Assembly (NCBI GenBank): GCA_012842235.1
Contig: DUTE01000005.1
Coordinates: 1 to 10,495, forward strand
Length of the DNA stretch: 10,495 nt
Direction of reading: 5' to 3'
From: Bacillota bacterium
GTDB taxonomy: Bacteria; Bacillota; DTU065
How positions within the stretch are numbered: the first letter of the stretch is position 1; every line of letters begins with the position of its first letter. The translations under genes were made by a program, and so were the position numbers. Under the pieces are notes generated by a model. It was not told the origin of the DNA and did no database searches. It was given only the letters and a program-made list of their open reading frames with translations. Shown piece by piece: positions 1 through 6,876 of this stretch.

Positions 1-2
1 CA

Positions 3-596
3 CCAAGAGCTTCTTTTAATTCTTATTATAGATACTTAAATGATTTTAAGGTATCAGAACTAGATTTAAAGGATAGTATTAAATACAATCTTTATTTGGA
101 AAAAATTATTCTTGCTCAAGTTAAGATAACCGATGCAGATATTTTAAACTACTATGAAGCTAATCGGGATCTTTTTAGGACACCTGAACTACGTCTAGTA
201 AGTCATATTTTTACAGTTGAAGAGTCAGATATAAAAAAGGCCTATGCTGAACTTTTAAGAGGCGAAAGCTTTGCTGAGGTTGCTAATAAGTACTCTCTAG
301 ATCCAGGAACAAACACCGAAGGTGGTCTTATTGGCTATATGAGCAAAGAAGATGATTGGATCGGCGTAACAGAGACAGCTTTTTTATTAAATGAAGGAGA
401 GTTTTCTACTCCTCAACAGAGCGAATACGGTTGGCACTTAGTATATGTAGCTGATATTCGCGAGAGTTCAGATCCGCAGTTTACAGAGATTAAAGATAAA
501 GTTCGCCAAAGTTATGTAGACTATCTAGTAGACAATATGAAGGCTTCTATTATACAATCAATCAAAGATAACTCGAACATCACCATAAATATTTAA
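3..596 (+). CDS. Parvulin-type peptidyl-prolyl isomerase, PrsA/SurA-like foldase, 5' end missing
   Basis: The frame is open from base 3, so this is the last 197 residues of a longer protein; the TTG at 96 lies inside it and is not the real start. The visible part begins with a helical segment typical of the SurA/PrsA N-terminal chaperone region, including a 'DADILNYYEANRDLF' stretch. A PpiC-type rotamase domain follows, from 'LVSHIFT' through 'FAEVANKYSLDPG' and 'GGLIGYM' to 'EYGWHLVYV', and then a short helical tail. Family members catalyse proline cis-trans isomerisation and assist folding of exported proteins outside the membrane. The signal peptide or lipobox expected for PrsA would be in the missing part, so location cannot be checked. 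The gene ends 89 bases before spoVT; a foldase gene just before spoVT is a common Firmicute arrangement. The family is clear, but the exact orthology to prsA is less so. Confidence 0.85.
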   Translation, partial: PRASFNSYYRYLNDFKVSELDLKDSIKYNLYLEKIILAQVKITDADILNYYEANRDLFRTPELRLVSHIFTVEESDIKKAYAELLRGESFAEVANKYSLDPGTNTEGGLIGYMSKEDDWIGVTETAFLLNEGEFSTPQQSEYGWHLVYVADIRESSDPQFTEIKDKVRQSYVDYLVDNMKASIIQSIKDNSNITINI

Positions 597-611
597 GAGA
601 ACTCTTGACTT

Positions 612-642
612 TGTAGATAAAAATACTATTTTCCTCATATTA
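612..642 (+). promoter_or_regulatory. Candidate sigma-G promoter for spoVT
   Basis: TGTAGA (612-617) and CATATTA (636-642) are separated by 18 bp. Against the forespore sigma-G consensus as I recall it (TGHATR, 17-18 bp, CATWHTA), the -35 differs at one base and the -10 matches fully. Transcription would start near 649, giving a leader of about 37 nt with the SD AAGGAGG at 671-677. B. subtilis spoVT is known to be sigma-G dependent. A weaker sigma-A-like pair (TTGACT 605-610, TATTTT 627-632) overlaps it, so the assignment is an inference. Confidence 0.45.
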
Positions 643-685
643 TCTTTCGTTTTTTGGAAAAATAGGAACGAAGGAGGCGATATGA

Positions 686-1216
686 GTGAAGGCTACGGGG
701 ATAGTGCGAAGAATTGATGATTTAGGAAGGGTTGTTATTCCTAAAGAGATCCGAAGGACTCTACGCATCAGAGAAGGTGATCCTTTAGAGATCTTTGTAG
801 ATAGGGATGGAGAAGTCATTCTGAAAAAATATTCCCCTGTGGCTGATGTAGAATATTTTGCCCAAGAGTATGCCGACTCACTTTCTGAGTCAACGGGATA
901 CACTGCTCTTGTTGCTGACGAACATGAGGTAGTGGCTATTGCAGGCGGGCCAAAGAAAACATATTTGGGAAAAGAGCTTGCCGGAGATATTTTGCAAAGA
1001 GCCAAAGAAGCAGACGGAGCTGTGATCTTGAATCAAAAGTTAATGGTTGTTGAGGGCATATATGCTGAATCAGCTGCAATTGCATGTATCAAAGCTAATG
1101 ATACAACTGCTGGATTCATTGTGGTCTTTTCAAAAGATGATAAAAAAATTGGCTCCCTTGAGAGCCGGCTTGTGCAAACAGCAGCTGGCTTTTTAGGTAA
1201 GCAACTAACTAGCTAA
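686..1216 (+). CDS. spoVT: Stage V sporulation protein T, AbrB-family transcription regulator
   Basis: This 176-residue protein is close to the usual SpoVT length of about 178. Residues 1-51 form the AbrB-type swapped-hairpin DNA-binding domain, with the family signature 'GIVRRIDDLGRVVIPKEIRR' at residues 5-24. Residues from about 55 to the end fit the GAF-like ligand or dimerisation domain, ending in 'LVQTAAGFLGKQL'. SpoVT is a forespore regulator that adjusts sigma-G-dependent genes late in sporulation. The start is GTG at 686, eight bases after the SD AAGGAGG (671-677). An ATG at 682 is in another frame and stops after 11 codons, so it is only a decoy. The gene follows the PrsA-like gene and is followed by a GC-rich hairpin. 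A paralogue lies at 9511-10056 on the other strand. The identification is very secure. Confidence 0.95.
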   Translation: MKATGIVRRIDDLGRVVIPKEIRRTLRIREGDPLEIFVDRDGEVILKKYSPVADVEYFAQEYADSLSESTGYTALVADEHEVVAIAGGPKKTYLGKELAGDILQRAKEADGAVILNQKLMVVEGIYAESAAIACIKANDTTAGFIVVFSKDDKKIGSLESRLVQTAAGFLGKQLTS

Positions 1217-1221
1217 AAAAA

Positions 1222-1242
1222 GGGGGGCAATAGATGCCCCCT
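1222..1242. terminator. GC-rich hairpin after spoVT, terminator-like on the minus strand
   Basis: GGGGGGCA (1222-1229) pairs with TGCCCCCT (1235-1242) around a five-base loop, with one G-T pair. On the plus strand no T-run follows (CAAGGTAATT), so it is not a classical terminator for spoVT. On the minus strand the hairpin is followed directly by seven Ts (1221-1215), which is the canonical layout. It could slow or protect the spoVT transcript, or stop antisense transcription. Confidence 0.5.
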
Positions 1243-1293
1243 CAAGGTAATTATGTTAATTTCTAAAAAGTAGAGGTAACGAGGTGTTCTATA

Positions 1294-2064
1294 ATGATAT
1301 ATATTGGGACATCTGGATACTCTTATAAGGATTGGACTGGTAAATTTTACCCCCAAGATTTAAAAAAAGATGATGAACTTATTTTTTACAGTAACGAATT
1401 TAGCTTTGTGGAGATAAATTATACATTTTATAGGATACCTTTTGCAGGAAATTTAGCAAATATGGCAAAAAAAGTACCTGATAATTTTAAGTTTGCCCTA
1501 AAGCTTCACCAAAGTTTTACTCATCAAAGAGAATATGATGATAGCTTTCGTGAGGCCTTAAAAGGATGCTCAGAAAAGTTTAGTGTGTTACTTGCTCAAT
1601 TTCCCTATAGTTTTAAGTTAACCTCTGAAAACAAAGACTATCTATTAAGATTAAGAGAACATTTTTGGGGATTTTCCCTGAGTTTTGAATTTAGACATGA
1701 TAGCTGGGCAACCCTCGAGGCGATAGAATTTATTAAAAAAGAAAATTTAAGCTTTGTTGCCGTAGATGAACCGTTTTTAAAAGGGCTTTTGCCACCAATT
1801 GTATTGGCATCTTCATCAATAGGTTATGCAAGATTTCACGGTAGAAACAAGAGAAAGTGGTGGGATAATAACGCCTCTTATGAACGTTACACCTATGAGT
1901 ACTCAATTGACGAACTAAATGAATGGCTGCCTCGACTAAAATTTCTGGCTAGTAGGTGTGAAAAAACGTATATAGCATTCAATAATCATTATAATGCCGG
2001 TGCTGTTCGTGCAGCTCGTCTCTTCAAGGAACTTCTCAAGAAAGAAGGACTTTTGACTATTTAA
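1294..2064 (+). CDS. DUF72 family protein (YecE/YunF-like TIM barrel)
   Basis: This is a 256-residue protein of the DUF72 family, which folds as a TIM barrel and has no settled biochemical function. Family hallmarks are visible: the N-terminal 'YIGTSGYSYKDW' with 'FYP' soon after, 'EINYTFYRIP' near residue 44, 'EFRHDSW' at residues 132-138, 'ARFHGRN' at 179-185 and 'FNNHYN' at 229-234 near the C-terminus. The conserved polar residues R134, H135, H182 and N230-H232 would line the barrel opening, as is usual in the family. The length is typical and the protein appears complete and cytoplasmic, with no signal peptide or membrane segment. The ATG start sits seven bases after GAGGTG (1281-1286). 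It lies 77 bases after spoVT, with the GC-rich hairpin between them, and just before the tRNA promoter. No functional link to the neighbours is evident. Confidence 0.9.
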   Translation: MIYIGTSGYSYKDWTGKFYPQDLKKDDELIFYSNEFSFVEINYTFYRIPFAGNLANMAKKVPDNFKFALKLHQSFTHQREYDDSFREALKGCSEKFSVLLAQFPYSFKLTSENKDYLLRLREHFWGFSLSFEFRHDSWATLEAIEFIKKENLSFVAVDEPFLKGLLPPIVLASSSIGYARFHGRNKRKWWDNNASYERYTYEYSIDELNEWLPRLKFLASRCEKTYIAFNNHYNAGAVRAARLFKELLKKEGLLTI

Positions 2065-2085
2065 CAAGGTTTTTCATTTTTACCC

Positions 2086-2115
2086 TTGACCAATTCAATA
2101 AACGTGGTTTATAAT
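2086..2115 (+). promoter_or_regulatory. Sigma-A promoter of the tRNA-Leu gene
   Basis: TTGACC (2086-2091) and a perfect TATAAT (2110-2115) are separated by 18 bp. Transcription would start near 2122, about 40 bases before the mature tRNA. This is the best housekeeping promoter in the window. Confidence 0.8.
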
Positions 2116-2161
2116 CGTTATGTTAGTAATTACAAAAATCTTCTGTTTGGCAGAAGAACAT

Positions 2162-2247
2162 GCGGACGTGGCGGAATTGGCAGACGCGCTAGACTTAGGA
2201 TCTAGTGGATAACCTCCGTGGGGGTTCAACTCCCCCCGTCCGCACCA
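2162..2247 (+). tRNA. tRNA-Leu, anticodon UAG, with encoded CCA
   Basis: This is an 86-nt class II tRNA. The acceptor stem GCGGACG (2162-2168) pairs with CGTCCGC (2237-2243), followed by discriminator A and a genomic CCA (2245-2247). The anticodon stem CTAGA/TCTAG encloses the loop CTTAGGA, giving anticodon TAG (2196-2198), which reads CUA and probably other CUN leucine codons. A long variable arm of about 14 nt, typical of Leu, Ser and bacterial Tyr tRNAs, precedes the T stem GGGGG/CCCCC with loop TTCAACT. It is a single-gene unit with its own promoter and terminator. Confidence 0.97.
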
Positions 2248-2267
2248 TAATTTATCTTGCACGATCT

Positions 2268-2293
2268 CTCGGCTGCTACCGAGTGTTTTTTTT
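2268..2293 (+). terminator. Rho-independent terminator of the tRNA-Leu gene
   Basis: CTCGG (2268-2272) pairs with CCGAG (2279-2283) around a six-base loop and is followed by TG and eight Ts (2286-2293). It ends the tRNA transcript 21 bases after the CCA. Confidence 0.8.
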
Positions 2294-2316
2294 AGTTAAA
2301 TTCATTTTATTATAAT
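2289..2316 (+). promoter_or_regulatory. Possible sigma-A promoter for tig-clpX
   Basis: A perfect TATAAT lies at 2311-2316, 42 bases before the tig start. The only -35-like sequence at proper spacing is the poor TTTTTA (2289-2294, 16 bp spacer), which is part of the terminator T-run. The gene needs a promoter because the tRNA terminator isolates it, but the match rests on the -10 box alone. Confidence 0.35.
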
Positions 2317-2358
2317 GCCGGTTGTGGCACTAAATGGTATGTATTAAGGGAGGACTTA

Positions 2359-3681
2359 GTGTTGAATAGCCTTATCGAGAAAAAGGAGGGTGGCAGGGTA
2401 ACCCTCAAAGTCACTATCCCTGCTCAAGAATTTGATAAAACATATGCTCAAGCTTTGAAAAAGGTTGCCCGCGAACACAATTTCCCTGGATTTAGAAAAG
2501 GACATGCGCCTAAACCGGTAATAGAAGCTAGATTAGGCCAGCCTTATATTTTAAGTGAAGCAGCCTCTATGGCCATATCAAAAACATATTTGCAAGCTAT
2601 GAAAGATCATGAGGTACAACCTTTTGGTGAACCAGAGTATGATGTAGAACAGATAGAAGTAAATAAGGATTTTATATATAATATAATTGTAGATGTCTTA
2701 CCAGAGATAGAGTTGCCCGAATATAAAGGAATTAAAGTTGTAAGAAATGTCTATAGTGTAGAAGATGATAAAGTAGATACAATTCTTTTAGATTTGCAAA
2801 AACGTCAAGCACAATTAGTTGCTATTGAAGATAGAGATGTTGTAGAAGATGGTGACTATATCCTCTTTGATTTTAAAGGTTTTATTGATGGTGAACCGTT
2901 TGAAGGCGGAGCTGCAGAAAACTATACTTTACAGGTTGGCAGCGGTAGTTTTATTCCAGGTTTTGAAGAACAGTTAGTTGGGAAAAAAGTAAGAGAGACT
3001 GGAGAAGTAGCTGTTGCTTTCCCAGAAGACTATCACCAAGAAGCTTTTGCTGGTAAGCCTGCAGTTTTTGAGGTAACTATCAATGAAATTAAAAAAGAAG
3101 AGTTACCTGAGCTAGATGATGAATTTGCTAAAGACGTAAGTGACAAGGAAACACTTGAAGAATTAAAACAACAAATCCGCGAAGATCTTCAGAAACAACT
3201 TGATGAGAGATCAAAAGTTGAACTAGAGGATCAGCTGTTAGAAGATATTGTACAAAGAGCTGAATTTGATGTACCACCAAAGATGGTAGAGATTCAAGTT
3301 GAGCACATGTTAAATGATTTTAAGTATCGTGTTGAATATCAAGGGCTGAGCTGGGAATCCTATCTAGAGTATTCTAAACAGACCGAAGAACAGCTCAAAC
3401 AGGAATTTGAACCGAGAGCTCTAAAAGCTGTCAAAAACTATTTTGTTCTGAATGAGATTGCTAAGGTAGAAGATATTAAAGTATCAGAAGAAGACCTTGA
3501 TCAAAAACTAGAAGAGATAGCTGAAGGTTATCAGGTGACAAAGGACATGATACGCGATTATTATGAACAGAATAATCGCCTAAGTGATCTTGTCTACGAT
3601 ATGGTAACACAAAAGACTCTCCAGTTTTTAGTTGATAACGCTACAGTTGAGGAAAAAGTGGTTGAGCCTGAAGAAGATTAG
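2359..3681 (+). CDS. tig: Trigger factor, ribosome-associated chaperone and peptidyl-prolyl isomerase
   Basis: This 440-residue protein has the normal trigger-factor layout. The N-terminal ribosome-binding domain carries the signature 'GFRKGHAP' at residues 44-51, which docks at the peptide exit tunnel. An FKBP-type isomerase domain spans about 160-245 ('GDYILFDFKGFIDG', then 'PGFEEQLVGK'), and the helical C-terminal chaperone arms run from about 250 to 425, ending in an acidic tail. It shields nascent chains as they leave the ribosome. The SD GGAGG (2349-2353) lies five bases before GTG 2359 and eight bases before the next codon, TTG 2362. The TTG therefore has the better spacing and may be the true start; the difference is one residue. 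clpX follows after 47 bases, probably in the same transcript. The clpP gene usually found next is absent. Confidence 0.95.
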   Translation: MLNSLIEKKEGGRVTLKVTIPAQEFDKTYAQALKKVAREHNFPGFRKGHAPKPVIEARLGQPYILSEAASMAISKTYLQAMKDHEVQPFGEPEYDVEQIEVNKDFIYNIIVDVLPEIELPEYKGIKVVRNVYSVEDDKVDTILLDLQKRQAQLVAIEDRDVVEDGDYILFDFKGFIDGEPFEGGAAENYTLQVGSGSFIPGFEEQLVGKKVRETGEVAVAFPEDYHQEAFAGKPAVFEVTINEIKKEELPELDDEFAKDVSDKETLEELKQQIREDLQKQLDERSKVELEDQLLEDIVQRAEFDVPPKMVEIQVEHMLNDFKYRVEYQGLSWESYLEYSKQTEEQLKQEFEPRALKAVKNYFVLNEIAKVEDIKVSEEDLDQKLEEIAEGYQVTKDMIRDYYEQNNRLSDLVYDMVTQKTLQFLVDNATVEEKVVEPEED

Positions 3682-3695
3682 TGGCTACATTGTGG

Positions 3696-3723
3696 TCACC
3701 GAAACTGGAGACAGTGGGGTGAG
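3696..3723 (+). promoter_or_regulatory. Candidate RNA hairpin covering the clpX Shine-Dalgarno site
   Basis: In the tig-clpX mRNA, TCACC (3696-3700) can pair with GGTGA (3718-3722). Inside it, ACTG (3704-3707) can pair with CAGT (3712-3715), closed by a GAGA tetraloop of the stable GNRA class. An asymmetric internal loop (GAA opposite GG) separates the two stems. The outer right arm is part of the clpX SD (GGGGTGAG, 3716-3723), so folding would hide it. The pairing is direct; any regulatory role is an inference, and each stem is short. Confidence 0.4.
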
Positions 3724-3728
3724 TGATT

Positions 3729-4976
3729 ATGCCCAAGTATAATGATGACAAAAGTCAGCTTAAATGTTCTTTTTGTGGTAAATCGCAAGAACAGGTAAGA
3801 AAGCTGATAGCAGGTCCAGGTGTTTATATCTGCACCGACTGTATCGAGCTTTGCAATGAGATCATTGAGGAAGAGTTTTCAGAGATTTTTGATACAGATC
3901 TTGAATCTATTCCTAAACCTAAAGAGATCAAAGCCACACTCGATGACTATGTTATTGGGCAAGAGAGAGCTAAGAGAATATTGTCAGTAGCAGTTTATAA
4001 TCACTATAAACGTATTAGTTATACTGCTAAAACTGATGATGTAGAACTTCAAAAGAGTAATATTTTGCTCTTAGGTCCTACAGGATCAGGAAAAACACTT
4101 TTAGCTCAGACTTTGGCTAAGATTCTTAATGTTCCCTTTGCTATCGCTGATGCCACAACATTAACAGAAGCGGGCTATGTGGGAGAAGATGTGGAGAATA
4201 TCCTGCTTAGACTGATTCAAGCAGCTGATTACGATATCGAACGTGCAGAGCGAGGCATTGTTTATATTGACGAAATCGATAAAATAGCTCGCAAATCAGA
4301 TAATCCGTCCATAACTAGAGATGTATCAGGAGAAGGTGTGCAACAGGCCCTCTTAAAAATACTAGAAGGAACTATAGCAAATGTTCCACCTCAAGGTGGA
4401 CGTAAACACCCACATCAAGAATTTATTCAAATCGACACAACAAACATTTTGTTTATATGTGGTGGTGCTTTTGATGGTTTAGAGAAAATCATTGAAAAAC
4501 GCACTGGTAAAAGAAGTTTAGGTTTTGGTGGGACAGTAAAGAGTACAGATGAAAAAGCTATAGGTGAGATTCTTAAAAAAGTAATGCCTGAAGATCTGTT
4601 GCGATTTGGTATGATACCAGAATTTGTAGGGCGTGTTCCAATTCTTTGTACGCTTGAACCACTTGATGAAAATGCTTTGGTACGTATTTTGACAGAACCT
4701 AAAAATGCCTTGGTACGTCAGTATCAAAAGCTTCTTGAACTTGATAATGTGAAGCTTCAATTTGACGATCCGGCACTTTTAGCTATAGCTAAAAAGGCCA
4801 TTGAAAGGAAAACGGGAGCAAGAGGTCTACGAGCAATTCTTGAAGAACTTATGCTCGATATTATGTTTGAAATACCGTCTGAGGGTAGTGTTAGATCTGT
4901 GCGAATTACGGAAGAAGTTGTCAACAGCGGTTCTAAACCATTGGTAGCAAAGAGTCAGAAGGAAGAAACAGCCTAG
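3729..4976 (+). CDS. clpX: ATP-dependent Clp protease ATP-binding subunit ClpX
   Basis: This is a 415-residue AAA+ unfoldase of normal length that recognises tagged substrates, unfolds them and threads them into the ClpP peptidase. Visible elements are the N-terminal zinc-binding domain with C13, C16, C35 and C38; Walker A GPTGSGKT at 116-123; pore-1 loop GYVG at 149-152; Walker B 'IVYIDEID' at 177-184; pore-2 region '[10 protein letters not shown]' from 197; the ClpP-docking tripeptide LGF at 264-266; and sensor 2 'GARGLR' in the C-terminal domain. I chose ATG 3729, seven bases after the SD (GGGGTG, 3716-3721), over GTG 3723, which overlaps the SD; the resulting N-terminus '[18 protein letters not shown]' lines up with other ClpX proteins. 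The gene follows tig without an intervening clpP, so its peptidase partner must be encoded elsewhere. A strong terminator follows at 5045. Confidence 0.97.
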   Translation: MPKYNDDKSQLKCSFCGKSQEQVRKLIAGPGVYICTDCIELCNEIIEEEFSEIFDTDLESIPKPKEIKATLDDYVIGQERAKRILSVAVYNHYKRISYTAKTDDVELQKSNILLLGPTGSGKTLLAQTLAKILNVPFAIADATTLTEAGYVGEDVENILLRLIQAADYDIERAERGIVYIDEIDKIARKSDNPSITRDVSGEGVQQALLKILEGTIANVPPQGGRKHPHQEFIQIDTTNILFICGGAFDGLEKIIEKRTGKRSLGFGGTVKSTDEKAIGEILKKVMPEDLLRFGMIPEFVGRVPILCTLEPLDENALVRILTEPKNALVRQYQKLLELDNVKLQFDDPALLAIAKKAIERKTGARGLRAILEELMLDIMFEIPSEGSVRSVRITEEVVNSGSKPLVAKSQKEETA

Positions 4977-5044
4977 ATCTTAGAGCTTAGAGACTTCCTA
5001 ATGTCGAGACCGTCTGTGTCTGGTTATCTGGGTTTTTGCAGTAT

Positions 5045-5072
5045 AAAGCTCCCTCGTTGAGGGAGCTTTTTT
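5045..5072 (+). terminator. Rho-independent terminator after clpX
   Basis: AAAGCTCCCTC (5045-5055) pairs perfectly with GAGGGAGCTTT (5059-5069) around the loop GTT. The T-run spans 5067-5072. It ends the tig-clpX unit and separates it from lonB. Confidence 0.9.
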
Positions 5073-5119
5073 GTAGTATTGTTAATTTAGGATGCAAGGA
5101 TTATTTCTAATTTCTTAAA

Positions 5120-5148
5120 GGTTAAAGGTAAGTGGCCTGGTTATACTA
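5120..5148 (+). promoter_or_regulatory. Candidate sigma-F-type promoter for lonB
   Basis: GGTTATACTA (5139-5148) resembles the forespore sigma-F -10 element (roughly GGNNANAHTR, from memory). GGTTA (5120-5124) is a four-of-five match to the -35 (GYWTA), with a 14-bp spacer where 15 is usual. B. subtilis lonB is known to be transcribed by sigma-F. The same bases contain TATACT (5142-5147), which could serve as a sigma-A -10, but no good sigma-A -35 precedes it. Transcription from here would start near 5155. Confidence 0.35.
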
Positions 5149-5165
5149 ACAAAGCAGTTAGTATA
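5142..5165. repeat. Perfect 9-bp inverted repeat directly before the lonB ribosome-binding site
   Basis: TATACTAAC (5142-5150) and GTTAGTATA (5157-5165) are exact inverted copies around AAAGCA. The right arm ends one base before the SD AGGAGG (5167-5172), and the left arm overlaps the candidate -10 box. It could be a repressor operator, or an RNA hairpin in a transcript that starts further upstream. It is not CIRCE (TTAGCACTC, 9 bp, GAGTGCTAA) and it lacks CtsR heptads. Confidence 0.6.
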
Positions 5166-5179
5166 GAGGAGGCTTGCCA

Positions 5180-6844
5180 ATGAATGCTTTTGTTCAATTT
5201 TTAGTGATATTGAGTATGATATTTTCCATCGTCATAGGGGTTTACTTTTGGAACCTTCTAAAAAGCCAACACGGTAGCAAATCAGCTGTTGAAAAAGAAA
5301 GCCAAAAAGAATTAGATAAGCTTCGAGAGCTGAGAGCAATTTCTCTATCTGAACCACTTTCAGAGAAAACACGACCAAGCCATTTTAGAGACATAGTTGG
5401 CCAAGAGGATGGTCTTAAAGCGTTAAAAGCAGCATTATTTGGGCCTCATCCTCAACATGTTCTTATCTATGGGCCACCGGGAGTAGGAAAAACTGCTGCA
5501 GCAAGAGTTGTTCTTGAAGAGGCTAAAAGATCACCAAATACTCCTTTTAGAAGTGATGCTGTGTTTTTAGAAATAGATGCAACTACTGCACGCTTTGACG
5601 ACAGGGGAATTGCAGATCCTCTTATGGGTTCTGTTCATGATCCCATATATCAGGGTGCGGGGCCACTTGGGGTTAACGGGGTTCCTCAACCTAAACCAGG
5701 TGCAGTAACTAAAGCCCATGGTGGAATACTTTTTTTAGATGAGATAGGTGAACTCCATCCTATTCAGATGAATAGACTTCTAAAAGTCCTTGAAGATCGT
5801 CGTGTATACCTTGAAAGTGCTTATTACTCGCCAGATAATCGTAATATTCCTGAGCATATCCACGATATTTTTCAAAACGGTCTTCCTGCAGATTTTCGCT
5901 TAATAGGTGCAACTACTAGAAGTCCTGAAGAGATATCTCCAGCTTTGCGTTCTAGGTGTATAGAGGTCTTTTTTCGATCTTTAACTACAGATGAAATATG
6001 GAAGATAACAAAGAATGCTTTAGATAAGGTTGGGGCAATTTATGAAGAAGGAGTATTAGATATTGTTGTACAGCATGCCTTAAGTGGTAGAGATGCTGTA
6101 AACATGGTTCAAATTGCTGAAGGGTTAGCTATTAGTGAAAGGAGAAATCGAATCAGGAAGGAAGACATGGAATGGGTTGTAAACTCCGGTCACTATTCTC
6201 CAAGGCCAGTTGTTTCAGTAAGTGATGAAAAATTAGTTGGGGTTGTTAATGGTCTAGCTATATATGGCCCTCACATAGGACAAGTTATGGAGATTGAAGC
6301 CAAAGTTTACAATGTGCCAAAAGGCGAGAGTAGGCTTGTTGTTACCGGGATTATAGAAGAAGAAGAAATAGGCGAACTCTATGGTCAGCGGCTAAGAAGA
6401 AAAAGCATGGCAAGAGCGTCTTTAGAAAATGCTTTGACTGTTCTTGGATCTGTTTTGAACTTAGAACTATCACGCTATCATATACACATTAACTTTCCTG
6501 GTGGTGCTCCGGTAGACGGACCTTCTGCAGGTCTAGCTCTTAGTGCATTGCTTTATTCAGCAATACAAGGAATACCTGTTGATAATCGTTTTGCTTTCAC
6601 AGGTGAAGTAGGTGTTAGAGGTGTAGTAAGACCTGTTGGTGGTGTAACCTCCAAGATTGATGCAGCAATTAGAGCAGGGATTCAAAAAGTCTACATACCT
6701 CTTGCAAACTATCAAAGCTACTACGCTAACTATCCGATTGAAGTAGTACCTATACTAAGAGTCGAAGAAATGCTTGAAGATGTTTTTGGAACAACTAATA
6801 TCTCAAAACAAACAAACAGTTTGGTAACAAGTGTAAATGGGTAA
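5180..6844 (+). CDS. lonB: ATP-dependent protease LonB (membrane-anchored, sporulation type)
   Basis: This 554-residue protein closely matches Bacillus LonB in length (about 552). One membrane segment spans about residues 4-27 and is followed by a charged linker. The AAA+ domain has 'FRDIVGQEDGLKAL' from residue 69, Walker A GPPGVGKT at 98-105 and Walker B 'ILFLDE' at 183-188. The C-terminal Lon protease domain has the catalytic dyad S449 (in 'DGPSAG') and K492 (in 'TSKIDAA'), 43 residues apart as in other Lon proteases. It lacks the large Lon N-terminal substrate domain. In Bacillus it acts in the forespore, where it contributes to proteolytic control of sporulation sigma factors. The start is ATG 5180, seven bases after AGGAGG (5167-5172); the in-frame TTG at 5174 is only one base from the SD and was rejected. 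lon follows after 32 bases. Confidence 0.95.
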   Translation: MNAFVQFLVILSMIFSIVIGVYFWNLLKSQHGSKSAVEKESQKELDKLRELRAISLSEPLSEKTRPSHFRDIVGQEDGLKALKAALFGPHPQHVLIYGPPGVGKTAAARVVLEEAKRSPNTPFRSDAVFLEIDATTARFDDRGIADPLMGSVHDPIYQGAGPLGVNGVPQPKPGAVTKAHGGILFLDEIGELHPIQMNRLLKVLEDRRVYLESAYYSPDNRNIPEHIHDIFQNGLPADFRLIGATTRSPEEISPALRSRCIEVFFRSLTTDEIWKITKNALDKVGAIYEEGVLDIVVQHALSGRDAVNMVQIAEGLAISERRNRIRKEDMEWVVNSGHYSPRPVVSVSDEKLVGVVNGLAIYGPHIGQVMEIEAKVYNVPKGESRLVVTGIIEEEEIGELYGQRLRRKSMARASLENALTVLGSVLNLELSRYHIHINFPGGAPVDGPSAGLALSALLYSAIQGIPVDNRFAFTGEVGVRGVVRPVGGVTSKIDAAIRAGIQKVYIPLANYQSYYANYPIEVVPILRVEEMLEDVFGTTNISKQTNSLVTSVNG

Positions 6845-6876
6845 GTTAGCTTTATAATAAATGGGAGGTGGCGGTT

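Noticed and set aside
640..1005. Minus-strand open frame of 121 codons
   Set aside because: It lies fully opposite spoVT, has low-complexity serine-rich content and no SD, and resembles no known family. It is an antisense shadow.
1281..1290. Ten-base GAGGTGTTCT shared by the leaders at 1281 and 10241
   Set aside because: Most of it is a common Shine-Dalgarno variant, and the flanks are unrelated, so the identity is probably chance.
3682..3728. A remnant of clpP between tig and clpX
   Set aside because: I read the gap in all plus-strand frames and saw no stretch resembling either end of ClpP. The bases are better explained as leader and SD of clpX.
5142..5165. The lonB inverted repeat as a CIRCE or CtsR heat-shock operator
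   Set aside because: The arms and spacing differ from CIRCE, and no GGTCAAA tandem heptads are present here or before tig-clpX.
6853..6858. TATAAT just before lon, as a separate lon promoter
   Set aside because: There is no -35 box at suitable spacing, and a start from it would leave almost no leader before the SD. The lonB-lon gap of 32 bases fits co-transcription better.
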